A stretch of DNA of 11,708 nucleotides from Larix sibirica (taxonomy: Eukaryota; Streptophyta; Pinopsida; Pinales; Pinaceae), in NCBI GenBank assembly GCA_004151065.3, contig NWUY0303905335.1, forward strand, positions 1-11,708, in the 5' to 3' direction. This document shows, piece by piece, positions 1 to 7,895 of the stretch. The position numbers and the translations under genes are program-made. The notes under the pieces are model-generated. The model had not been told where the DNA came from and did no database searches. It saw nothing but the letters and a program-made list of their open reading frames with translations. Each line of letters starts with the position of its first letter. The first letter of the stretch is position 1.

Positions 1-1
1 C

Positions 2-9
2 TATAAAAA
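2..9 (+). promoter_or_regulatory. TATA box at left edge
   Basis: CTATAAAAAG matches a strong plant TATA box. Transcription would begin roughly 30 bp downstream. The upstream promoter lies outside the window, so only the core element can be judged. Confidence 0.45.
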
Positions 10-260
10 GGTGATGGAGGCCCCCCATTTCACATCCATGATTCATCCTATCCTTCTGCTGTCAAAATCACTCTAGAACCCTAGCCCAACCATTTGAGCT
101 TGAGTTCTCCATTTAAAGTGAACCTTTGGCCCAACTTTGGAGCATTTTGGAGAAGAGAGAGAACATTGGAGTACTGGTGCACTACTCCCGTACTAGTGCA
201 AGGACTCTAACCACCTCTTTATTTGAGGTAAAATATTTGCAAACCCTAGTTTGTGGAATC

Positions 261-266
261 AATAAA
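261..266 (+). promoter_or_regulatory. Candidate polyadenylation signal AATAAA
   Basis: AATAAA is followed by A-rich then T-rich sequence. With the TATA box at 2-9 it makes an LTR-like pair. In AT-rich DNA this hexamer is common by chance, so the call rests on spacing alone. Confidence 0.3.
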
Positions 267-422
267 AAATTGTAAATCTCATTTACTCTGTTGTCATGAA
301 TATTTATTGTTTACTGTTATAACTTAGATTTGTTTTCATACATATGTTAATGCTTAATTTTCACTTGTTTTAAATCTTTTTTTTTACTCATTATTGAATT
401 GCTAGTAAAAAAATTCGTGAAT

Positions 423-478
423 TCTTACTATGTGCTCTTTAGCTTAACCTAGAGTGAAAATCTTACTATGTGCTCTTT
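423..478 (+). repeat. 18-bp direct repeat, period 38 bp
   Basis: TCTTACTATGTGCTCTTT occurs exactly at 423-440 and again at 461-478. The copies are separated by 20 unrelated bases. This is likely a local duplication in the U5 or leader of the LTR-like sequence. No function is evident. Confidence 0.8.
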
Positions 479-480
479 TG

Positions 481-1974
481 CCTCCTAGATTGATTTCACG
501 GTTATCTAAAAAGATTTTTGGTTTTTGGTTTGACTTCACTGAAGTCAGCGGTTTCAAAATTTTTTAAATACAGCGATTAAAACAAAAAATGTTTACCAAA
601 AACTAAATTGTGAATGAAATAGATCGCAATTTTGGTGTTTGTATTTGAAATGCAAAAAAATAATATATTGGTGATTTTGGTGTGTTTTTTTAATAATTTT
701 AATGAATTAATTGTTTCTTTGTTTTCATGTTTCCGAAATTTATATCTTACTTAGCTTGAATTTGTATTATTCTCCAAGCTTTATGATGGTTCTATTTCAT
801 TGTACAATTTATATTGTTTATTGAAAATTTTGAGGAGTTGTTTGTTGGTTAATTAATCAACTCAAGGTTTTCAATGTATTTATTTATTGAAGGCATTCAA
901 AACCTTTTTCACTTCATTACGTATCATTATCTACTGAACCCCTCAATATTTAGGAGATTGATGGTTGAATCTAGGTTCTTGAATCGATGATCATGTGCAA
1001 TTTGATGATTAATAATATTTTTCAAAATGGATCAGTGTAATTTTTTTTATTGAATGTGAAAAAATCAAAATTATGATTATGTCAAATTGTTGTAAAGTTA
1101 ATTCTGAATTATTCTATTTTAAATTTTAAACTTTTGGAAGTTGTTTCACGTGTTTTTAACCATTTTTGAATCAAAAAATTTCAATTATAGATCAAAGAAG
1201 TTCAATTTTAAATGAAAGTTATACTCCAACAAGTTGAATATTAATTTTTAAACTTCAATGCTTTAAGGAAAATCCATTGAAATATTAATGTATGGGCATT
1301 ACTAGCGCATGCGCACATTTGTATAATTAATTTCAATGAATTAAAGAACCGAATTCATGCACCCAACCCCTTACAATAAAACATCATTATTACAACTATA
1401 TTTTTAATAGTCGATACTTTTGAAGAGTAACACATGTATTATCCTTAATATGGAATTATGTTTGAAAACATGAACGAGTGAATAAATATTCTTCTAACAC
1501 TCCCACTAAATTGAATATTTGTAATAAATGCAAACTAATGTTCTCAAAACAATTCCCACAGAGTAAATTTTTTGATGCAATTGTTAGTGCTTAATTGGTC
1601 TCATGCCCAATCACATTGACATTTCCATATCAAAAAACAATTGTCAAACCATGGAATTCTAAGCCACCTTCCATGTGGTGTGCAATCTTAAATCAACATG
1701 TTATGGATGAAACTATAGATTAATTAAACTAAGTCTTGGGTCATCACATTCAATTTTTAAGATGATAATGGTTGTTGACCTTTACTCACACTACCTTTTC
1801 TTATATGATGCCTCTTAAAAAGTAACGAATCACTTGGTTTTTTTTAGAATCTTATTTATGTGCTAGAAAATATAAGAGAACCATAACTAGGTCACCATAG
1901 TTTTGATAAGTTAAAATGTTAAGAATGTAGGTATTGAAACAAGAGCCTGCTTGTTATGTTTTCTAGATGAGTCG
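481..1974. other. AT-rich non-coding stretch
   Basis: No supported gene is present on either strand, and stop codons are dense in every frame. The sequence is strongly AT-rich with many homopolymer runs. Small features are a 7-bp perfect inverted repeat with a 3-bp loop at 531-547 (TGACTTC/GAAGTCA) and a GC-only-flanked palindrome at 1305-1314. It is probably decayed retroelement or untranslated sequence, but I cannot assign a family. Confidence 0.6.
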
Positions 1975-2214
1975 ATTCTCACTAGCTCACTTGGTCAAGG
2001 GACAGGTATTTACCATGGGTGACCAAGGTTCAAATCCCCTTTGGGTAAGTTAGCTGGGAGGTGACACCCAAAAATCCAACATAGTTGAAGGTTGGTATGG
2101 CCTAGGCCGGGTGCGATCGCCGGGTGATTTTGACGGCTTAGATGCCCCTGGTTTGTTGTTTCTTAGCCAAAGGAAAACCCTGCAAGTAAGGGGTGCCACT
2201 TTCCCCCAAAAAAA
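1975..2214 (+). mobile_element. tRNA-derived SINE
   Basis: The element carries an internal RNA polymerase III promoter. An A box (TAGCTCACTTGG, 1983-1994) and a B box (GGTTCAAATCC, 2027-2037) lie 44 bp apart start to start, as in tRNA-related SINE heads. A GC-richer body follows, including GGCCTAGGCCGGG near 2100, and the element ends in a short poly(A) run at 2208-2214. Length is about 240 bp, normal for plant SINEs. SINEs encode no protein and are mobilised by LINE reverse transcriptase. It lies head-on against the 3' end of the LINE on the opposite strand. I could not find a convincing target-site duplication, so the 5' end is approximate. A tRNA pseudogene alone would not explain the body and A-tail. 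Confidence 0.75.
1983..2037 (+). promoter_or_regulatory. Pol III A box and B box of the SINE
   Basis: Positions 1983-1994 fit the A-box consensus TRGCNNARYNGG closely. Positions 2027-2037 fit the B-box consensus GGTTCRANNCC exactly. Their order and spacing match an internal type-2 Pol III promoter. They set the element's strand as plus. Confidence 0.75.
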
Positions 2215-2224
2215 CATATTAATT

Positions 2225-2521
2225 GTTTATGATTAATATTTTGCAAGCAGAAAAAAACTATGTTCTTTGATATTCATTGAGAATCAAAGAGAACAAAATT
2301 CATTACAAATGAATCGGTCCAGCACAATCTGATCCAGACATATCAACAAAATAGTTCTAGCAACATCATTGAATATACATGCATACCACTTCTAGGGGAT
2401 CAAAAAAGACAAAATGAAGACCTCACGAAATAGACACATAAGGACTGGTAGTTCTCTATCATCTCTAACGAGAAGATAACAAAGAATGAAGTGGCTATCA
2501 CAAAATAAAAACATGTACCTC
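2225..2521 (-). other. LINE 3' UTR
   Basis: This AT-rich stretch follows the ORF2 stop with no supported coding content. A stem CTTTGAT/ATCAAAG (2265-2271 with 2283-2289) lies near its far end. Such hairpins near LINE 3' ends can be recognition sites for the reverse transcriptase, but here that is inference. The end is placed just before the SINE tail, and no clean poly(A) is left. Confidence 0.5.
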
Positions 2522-3239
2522 CTAATAGAAGCGAACTGAACCTTCAATGGAGAGGACATTCTCCACATATTCTTCAAAGAATACAATGCCTTCAGATTTC
2601 CCAATTGCCCTTTTAGAAAGCTCATCTACAACAAAATTGTACTCTCGGAAAATATGACTAATGCAAATATGACCAAAGGAAGCAATAATTTGTTCACTCC
2701 TGTGACACCATTGGTCCAAAGATAACACCTAAAGTTTTGATGATCCATTTTCTCAATTCACAATAGTCTTCGAGTCTCCATAACCTGAAAAATAGGAATT
2801 CCAATATAGGAGGCAAAATGAAGAAGACCCCAAAGGGCCATGAGTTCAGCTCTAGTATTGAATCCCATACCACAATTCATCCAAATCTTGTAGTTTAGGT
2901 TATCACTTAACTATATAAATATACTTGCACCATAATCACCGTTCTGTGATGCGCCATCAAAAAATCCAACATCATGAGATAAATTAGGGGGACCTGGAAT
3001 TTGCATAGGATTTTTAGCTTTTACAACAAATAATATTCTTTGTAGAGACACATAATTCTTATACTGCTAACCAAAACATTAGGATCCTTAACTTCAAATA
3101 TAGCCAAATTTTTGGTTTTCCATATTTCCCAACACACAAAAATTGGCAGAAATTTAAGTGAATTATTTGTCCCAACACACAATATTGAGAGAACTAGATA
3201 TCCCCTGGAAGAACTTGCCAAATTTTTTTACCATAAGAG
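2522..3239 (-). pseudogene. LINE ORF2 C-terminal RNase H domain, frameshifted
   Basis: RNase H degrades the RNA strand of the RNA/DNA hybrid made during LINE copying. The remnant starts with VCWEIWKTKNLAIFE (frame of 3221-3021), then FFDGASQNG with Asp at 2958-2956, TRAELMALWGLL with Glu at 2847-2845, GDSKTIVN with Asp at 2776-2774, and NFVVDELSK with Asp at 2626-2624. These are the four expected acidic ligands, all retained. They are split by a frame change between 2845 and 2779, best explained by one lost base in the GTTATGG at about 2782. Further stops lie near 2756 and 2730. A TAG at 2524-2522 follows RFY and is probably the natural end of ORF2. Confidence 0.82.
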
Positions 3240-3869
3240 CATAAAACAAATAAATGATGAACAGTTTCACAATCATTTTTATAGAGGGTACAGTAGCTAG
3301 GCCCAGTTCATCCTCTTCGAGTAAGGTTGTCCCAAGTCAAAATACAATTTTCCATGCATAACCAGAAAAAAACATTTTTGAGTTTTAGAGGAATTTTCCA
3401 CTTCCATAGACTCTTATACCACCACTTGGGTACACAGGGAGAAAGAGACTGGGCAATGAGAGTATAAGCAACTTTTGCACTAACATGACATGTTGTTTTA
3501 TCAAAGGACCAGACCACAAAATCATTCTCCTCACTTAACCAATACCTGCTCTATTCAAAGTCATAATATATTTTGACCATTACATTGCCCAATGATTTCC
3601 CAAGCCCAATTCCTCAGCAAGGATCCAATAAGAGTTAGAATGACTCAACCAATTAGGTCTTTTGATATGGTTTAAAGTAGTGAACCCAAATTCAGCTAAG
3701 TAATAAATGGTATAGGGGTATATTATATAATTCTCCTCCCCACCAATAAAAGGATCAATACCAATAAAAATATAAGAACCATTACCAACCTTCCAGGATA
3801 AACCTCTATTGGTCCAAGAGAAATACCTCAAGAAACCATTATAAAAGTTTGAAGTGCCATGTACAGATT
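3240..3869 (-). pseudogene. LINE ORF2 linker and zf-RVT-like region, frameshifted
   Basis: The 3831-3580 stretch holds GLSWKVGNG and IGIDPFIGG, a segment typical of plant LINE ORF2 between RT and RNase H. A shift of one base somewhere at 3580-3548 moves the frame. The 3560-3308 stretch then carries WSFDK, AYTLIAQ, WWYKSLW, IPLKLKNVFFW and LTWDNL, the signature of the zf-RVT (reverse-transcriptase zinc-binding) domain. A TGA at 3310-3308 sits where relatives usually have Trp. Downstream the expected CxxC is reduced to CTLY, the following HH is kept, and the last Cys is not evident, so zinc binding would be impaired. Family assignment rests on motif recognition. Confidence 0.78.
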
Positions 3870-5309
3870 TTTTAGGGTTCCCGATCTACCTGTAAACATA
3901 GTTTCTTTTAATACATTTGGCATGCACAACATCACTCCGTAAGCCTATTCCGAAAATGCCTCTCCACATAATTTTCATTCTTAGGGCAGTACTGAACCAG
4001 AAGATATTCTTAATATCCCATCCACCCAAATTCTTCAGCTTATAAATTTTTTCCTAGCTGACTAAATGGATTTTGTTTCCTTCAGCAGAACCACCCCAAA
4101 GAAAATTGAACATCTTCTTTCTAATTAAGTGCATAATAGGTTGAGGCACCTTTGCCAAAGAAAACCAGAACATCGGAATCCCAACCAGGATTGATCTTAA
4201 TAAGGTCAGCCTACCCCCCACAGAGAGCAATCTAAAGGACCAATTCCCAAGTCTTTTATCAAACTCCTTGATTAGCCATATCCAATCACCGCCCCTATAA
4301 CTATTAGGATTCAAGAAATATCCTAGGTATTTGAACCCCTTATCAATAGCATCAACTTTATAAGGGAAAATAGTGGAAATATGAGCAAATATATTATCAT
4401 TGATACCATTTTTTAGAAAAATGGATTTACTAGTACTCACCTCCATACCGGATGGAAAACATAATAAAGAGATAATATTTTAAAAAGGAGACCATTCCTC
4501 CATTGCACCCCTACCAAATAGAATCACATCATCAACAAATAAAATGTGTGTAATATGCAATGTAGAAGAGAATTTGATTCCCTTCACTCTTCCCTCCTTT
4601 TTTGCAGCCACAATCAATCTACTAAGTCCTTCAATGACCAACAGAAAGATCAAAATAGAAAGTGGACATCCCTGTCTAAGTCCCCTTGAGCACTTAAGAA
4701 TTTTTGTTGGAGAACCATTTATAATTAGAACAACAAAACATGCAGACGAGACACATGCCATAATCTAATTGGTAACAACCAAAGGTAAACCGATTTGTAG
4801 CAACAATAACTTGAAGAACCCCTAGTTTACCTTATCATATGCTTTAACTGAGTCCATCTTCAGTATTAAGGCCTCCAAATTCTTAGATTTAATAATATGT
4901 AAGCATTCTTTTGTAACAACAATAGCATCAAGAATTTTCCTATTTTCTAGAAAACCAAATTGTTCTTTGGTCAACACCTCGGCCAATTTTGGTCTAAGTC
5001 TGTTAGAGAGAATTTTGGAGATGATATTATACACAAGATTACATAGAGAAATGGGTCTATAGTCTAAAAAAATCTCATTCCTGTCACATTTAGGAATAAG
5101 GGTAATGAAGGTTGAATTTAGCGCACGAGACACATACCCTTCAATTATGGATTGTTCAACCCCCTTCAACAATTCTGACCCTAGAATGTAAAAAAAGAGC
5201 AATGGAAAATTCAACAGGCCATCCATCATTCCCGAGGATTTTGTCTTTGGAAATGACTTTAATACACCTTCTATTTCTTATAGTGTAAAATCACTTCCAA
5301 TTTGAGAAC
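3870..5309 (-). pseudogene. LINE ORF2 reverse transcriptase domain, broken
   Basis: The frame encodes RNA-templated DNA synthesis at the target nick in a living LINE. Motifs in order: IPKCD (about 5085), YRPISLCN (about 5055-5030), KEQFGF (about 4970), LKMDSVKAYD with the first catalytic Asp at 4854-4852, GLRQGCPLS (4680-4654), and FVDD with the two further catalytic Asp codons at 4533-4528. GFKYLGYFL, GGRLTLLRS and FLWGG follow at about 4345-4085, typical of the LINE RT thumb and beyond. All three catalytic Asp codons survive. The frame is constant from 5309 to 3580 but is interrupted by stops at about 5280, 4824-4822, 4767-4765, 4482-4480, 4056-4054 and near 3888. The ATG at 5229 is internal to the domain, not a true start. 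Confidence 0.9.
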
Positions 5310-6087
5310 TGTTGGTGCTAGAAAATGCTCTTGACTGCAAAGTGGAGTATGCCTACCACATCTTAGTTGTTGTTGATTGGATTTGTGTTTATTCTTTTAA
5401 AAGATGGTTGGACAGGTGAAATGAATCAAAGGGGAAGAATGTCTAATGTAAAAGATCAAGTATTAAACTCATGAACAACATCATCTCATAGTTTCAGGGG
5501 CATGTACCTTGAAAGCTTGGTAGTGAATGAACAATGAGAAACAAAGGAAATAGAAGAAAGGTATTAATACATAAAATCACGGTGTGAATTGTTTATGGAT
5601 CAGACAGGCAATATTCAAATACAAATCACAAATTTCAGGCAACAAAATAGTAAATCTTACTGCAAATTAGTTTTGAATTTGTATGGCAGTTTATGCAGTG
5701 CACAAAACTATCTTTGTATTCAATAATAAGAAATGATTGAGGAATACAATAGAGGCACTATCAAGTTGATAAGAACATCGATATCTGAGCACAAGACGAT
5801 GCAGATTCAATAGCATACTTCCAGCCTTCACATCAACACTCTCTTTTTGAAACACTCAAACTCTCTCAGCTTCCTGAAGGAAGAACCCCCAATACATTAC
5901 AAATAAGCCAATTTATAACAATTACATAATAAGAGATTTTTAAGATAAAATTTTAACAACCAACTAAAGATATAAACAATTAATAATCTCTTGCAGAAAA
6001 TCTGAGGCAACTGAAGTCAAATTCCTTCAAATACATGATCTAAAGCATTTAGGTGATGACTAGGCATTTTAAAAAACAACCACGACA
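5310..6087 (-). mobile_element. Probable solo LTR
   Basis: On the minus strand the 778-bp segment begins TGTCGTGG (6087) and ends CACCAACA (5310), giving the TG...CA and short TGT/ACA inverted ends of an LTR. A TATAAAT box lies at 5917-5911. About 520 bp further is an AATAAA (5394-5389), and the intervening sequence is a plausible R/U5. No protein is encoded. It differs from the LTR at 10436 onward, so it is from another family. Flanks are AAAAC on one side and GTTCT on the other, so no target-site duplication is seen. It separates the gypsy pol remnant from the LINE exactly at both edges. It could also be one LTR of a larger element lost by recombination. Confidence 0.6.
5911..5917 (-). promoter_or_regulatory. 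TATA box of the solo LTR
   Basis: TATAAAT on the minus strand lies about 170 bp inside the LTR start, a usual U3 length. It supports the minus orientation of the LTR. Confidence 0.45.
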
Positions 6088-6120
6088 GTTTTATGGAGAC
6101 TTCCGTTATGAACATGCCAT

Positions 6121-6630
6121 ATTTTCTTGATAGAAAAATAGGTGCTCATCCGAGAAAGAATCTTATACTAATTCCTTTTCCTGAACATGGGTTAGCCTTG
6201 ATAGAAATTCTGCGAATACATTATGTTTTCTCGGCTTGTCTAGAATTGTCAGTTCAAACTATTGCAAAAGAATTAGCCATCTTATAATCCTAGAACCAAT
6301 TTTAGGTTTGTTCATTAAGTACCTGATTACTGAGTGATCTGTGTGGACATAGTTTGGATAGCCTGTTATGTAGTGTTGAAATTTATTGATGGAGTAGATG
6401 ACAACTAGGAATACTTTTTCTGTTACTGTGTAGTTGAGCTCTGCTCCCGCTAAGTTCTTGCTGATATAATAGATTGCATAGGGTTGCTTATCCTTCTGTT
6501 GTCCCAGGAATGCTCCAATAGCTTTGTCAGAGGCATTGGAGTGGATGTGAAAGGGTATTTCCCAGTTTGGGCCTTGGAGTACAGGAGCTGTAGTAGTTTT
6601 CTCTGTTAGTTGCTCAAACGCAGTCATGCA
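6121..6630 (-). pseudogene. Gypsy RNase H domain, active site damaged
   Basis: The domain follows RT in the same frame. It shows TAPVLQGPNWEIPFHIHSN, SDKAIGAFLGQ, ISKNLAGAELNYT, INKFQHYITGYP, VHTDHSVIRYL and RIIRW, a typical Ty3/gypsy RNase H. The first catalytic Asp of the usual DAS motif is Asn here (AAT at 6537-6535). The Glu of the usual TEKE motif is Val (GTA at 6414-6412). The later Asp of HTDHS is kept (6339-6337). Loss of two ligands should abolish catalysis. A TAG at 6261-6259 and TAA near 6165 interrupt the frame. Downstream FELTIL, AEFLSRL and DEHLFF still match the start of the RNase H-integrase linker, then homology ends. Confidence 0.85.
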
Positions 6631-6636
6631 CTATTA

Positions 6637-7558
6637 TGTCCATATGAAATCTGCGTCCTTTGTTAACAGTGTGAACATGGGCACAACTACTTTGTTGAAC
6701 CCTTCTATGAATCTTCTTTAGTATCCTGTTTGGCCTAGGAAGCTACGTACATCCCTTTGTTTGACTAGTGGGGGTAATTTTTTAATGACAACTACCTTAG
6801 CTTGATCAACTTCAATTCCCCTCTCTGAGATATGGTGCCCTAATACTCTCCCTTCTTACATTAGCATTTTACACTTATCATTGCTTAATCAGAGACTCAT
6901 CTCTATGCATTTCTTTAAAACAACTTCCAAGTGATTTAGTGCCTGTTGAAAATCTTGTCCATATGGTGTGAAATCATCCATATATACCTCCATGCAATTG
7001 TTGATAAAATTTGCAAATATGCTGAGGACCGCTCTTTGAAGGGTTGTAGGAGAATTGCAGAGTCCAAATGGCAGTACCCTATATGCAAAGGTTCCCCAAT
7101 GACAGGTAAATGTTGTTTTATCTTGATCCTTTGGGTGGATTTGGATCTGGTTATATCCACCGCAACCATCCAAAAATGAGAAGAATTTATTTCTAGCAAG
7201 AGTATCTAGTACCTGATCAATGAATGGTAGGGGAAAATTGTCTGTTTTGGTTGCCTTATTAAGCTCTCTGTAGTCCACACATATTCTCCATTTCCCTCCT
7301 TTCTTGGGTACTATCACCAGAGGGGATACCCATTCACTATCAGAGATAGGATATATGAAGCCAGTATCAAGTAGCTTCTGTAATTCTTGCTTGACTATGT
7401 CTCTTAATGATGGGTTCATTCTCCTTCGGGGACGCCTTATTGGGATATCACATTCTTTGATGTAGATATGGTGTTTGTAGATATCAGGATGTATTCCCTT
7501 CATGTCTTTGTAAATTTAGGAAAAAGCATTACTATGGTATGTAAGTACTTTAATCAAG
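6637..7558 (-). pseudogene. Gypsy reverse transcriptase domain, broken
   Basis: The RT core reads open from 7503 to 6892. Motifs in order: KGIHPDIYKHHIYI, RRRMNPSLRDIVKQEL, GFIYPISDSEWVSPL, VPKKGGKWRICVDYRELN, NFPLPFIDQVLD, FSFLDGCGGYNQI with the first catalytic Asp at 7170-7168, TTFTCHWGTFAYRVLPFGLCN, and VYMDDF with Asp codons at 6978-6973. All three catalytic Asp are present. The frame continues past stops at 7518-7516, 6891-6889, 6858-6856, 6720-6718 and 6636-6631 into a recognisable thumb region (GHHISERGIEV, VRSFLGQTGY). The ATG at 7503 lies within the domain and is not a real start, since polyprotein sequence precedes it. Confidence 0.93.
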
Positions 7559-7895
7559 CTTGTTGTTCTTGGTTTGCCTTTAGATTGGTGTTGATTTTTA
7601 CAGTCTTTCCAAGAAGGATCTCCACTATTTTCACTGTTGTGGGTTCTTGTTTCACAGAGAACACCTGCTACCACATTGTGTCAGGATATCTGGGAGGAGC
7701 CCCTATCATCTCTTCTTCTTCATATGATGAAAAAATTTCTTCAAGTATATAATTGTTAGCATAATCGTTTTGAATAAAATTAGACAAATAACTATCTTCA
7801 TCCTCATCTTGAAGTGTTAAGGAAGATTTTATGTTGAGGACTGGTTGAACTACTTGGTCATAATTGTCATCATAGTCTTCTAACCAAATAGGATT
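7559..7895 (-). pseudogene. Protease-RT linker of gypsy pol
   Basis: The stretch reads in the gag/protease frame and encodes an acidic, low-complexity spacer (WLEDYDDNYDQ, DEDSYLSNF, SSYEEEEMIGAPP, EPTTVKI). A TAG at 7670-7668 interrupts it. Near 7558 the frame changes: QEQQA is followed by a stop in the old frame, while SLIKVLTYHSNAFS continues in the RT frame. One lost base at the GCTTG is the simplest reading. Acidic linkers of this sort are common between protease and RT in this family. Confidence 0.65.

Larger units (their letters stand above)
1..480 (+). mobile_element. LTR-like R/U5 segment, truncated at the left edge
   Basis: The stretch opens with a TATA box (2-9), followed by a GC-richer leader that contains CCCTAGCC-type sequence. 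An AATAAA lies at 261-266, followed by T-rich sequence. A promoter with a polyadenylation signal about 250 bp downstream is the usual R-region layout of a plant LTR. No open frame, primer binding site or terminal CA boundary could be fixed, so the right end is a guess. It could instead be the promoter and leader of an unrelated transcription unit. The orientation is opposite to the gypsy element on the right, so it is not simply that element's missing 3' LTR. Confidence 0.35.
2225..5309 (-). mobile_element. 5'-truncated L1-like LINE
   Basis: This is a non-LTR retrotransposon remnant of about 3.1 kb read on the minus strand. Its order is reverse transcriptase (5300-3870), zf-RVT-like region (3570-3240), RNase H (2960-2522) and a 3' UTR down to about 2225. 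ORF1 and the endonuclease are absent, and homology begins at the N-terminal edge of the RT domain, which is the classic 5' truncation of incomplete target-primed reverse transcription. The reading frame is broken by stops and at least four frameshifts. A clear poly(A) tail and target-site duplication are not visible, so both ends are approximate. The RNase H tail is characteristic of plant L1-like LINEs. Confidence 0.88.

Noticed and set aside
531-547. Inverted repeat TGACTTC-ACT-GAAGTCA as a MITE end or terminator
   Set aside because: The stem is short, no second terminal repeat or target duplication was found, and plants do not use such terminators for Pol II.
1305-1314. Palindrome GCGCATGCGC in AT-rich DNA
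   Set aside because: A lone 10-bp palindrome with no partner, array or gene context. Not enough to call a site.
1983-2060. Functional tRNA gene
   Set aside because: A and B boxes are present, but I could not form a full cloverleaf, and the downstream body with A-tail fits a SINE.
6093-6287. Plus-strand open frame of 64 codons
   Set aside because: It is antisense to the gypsy RNase H and linker, with no recognisable domain.
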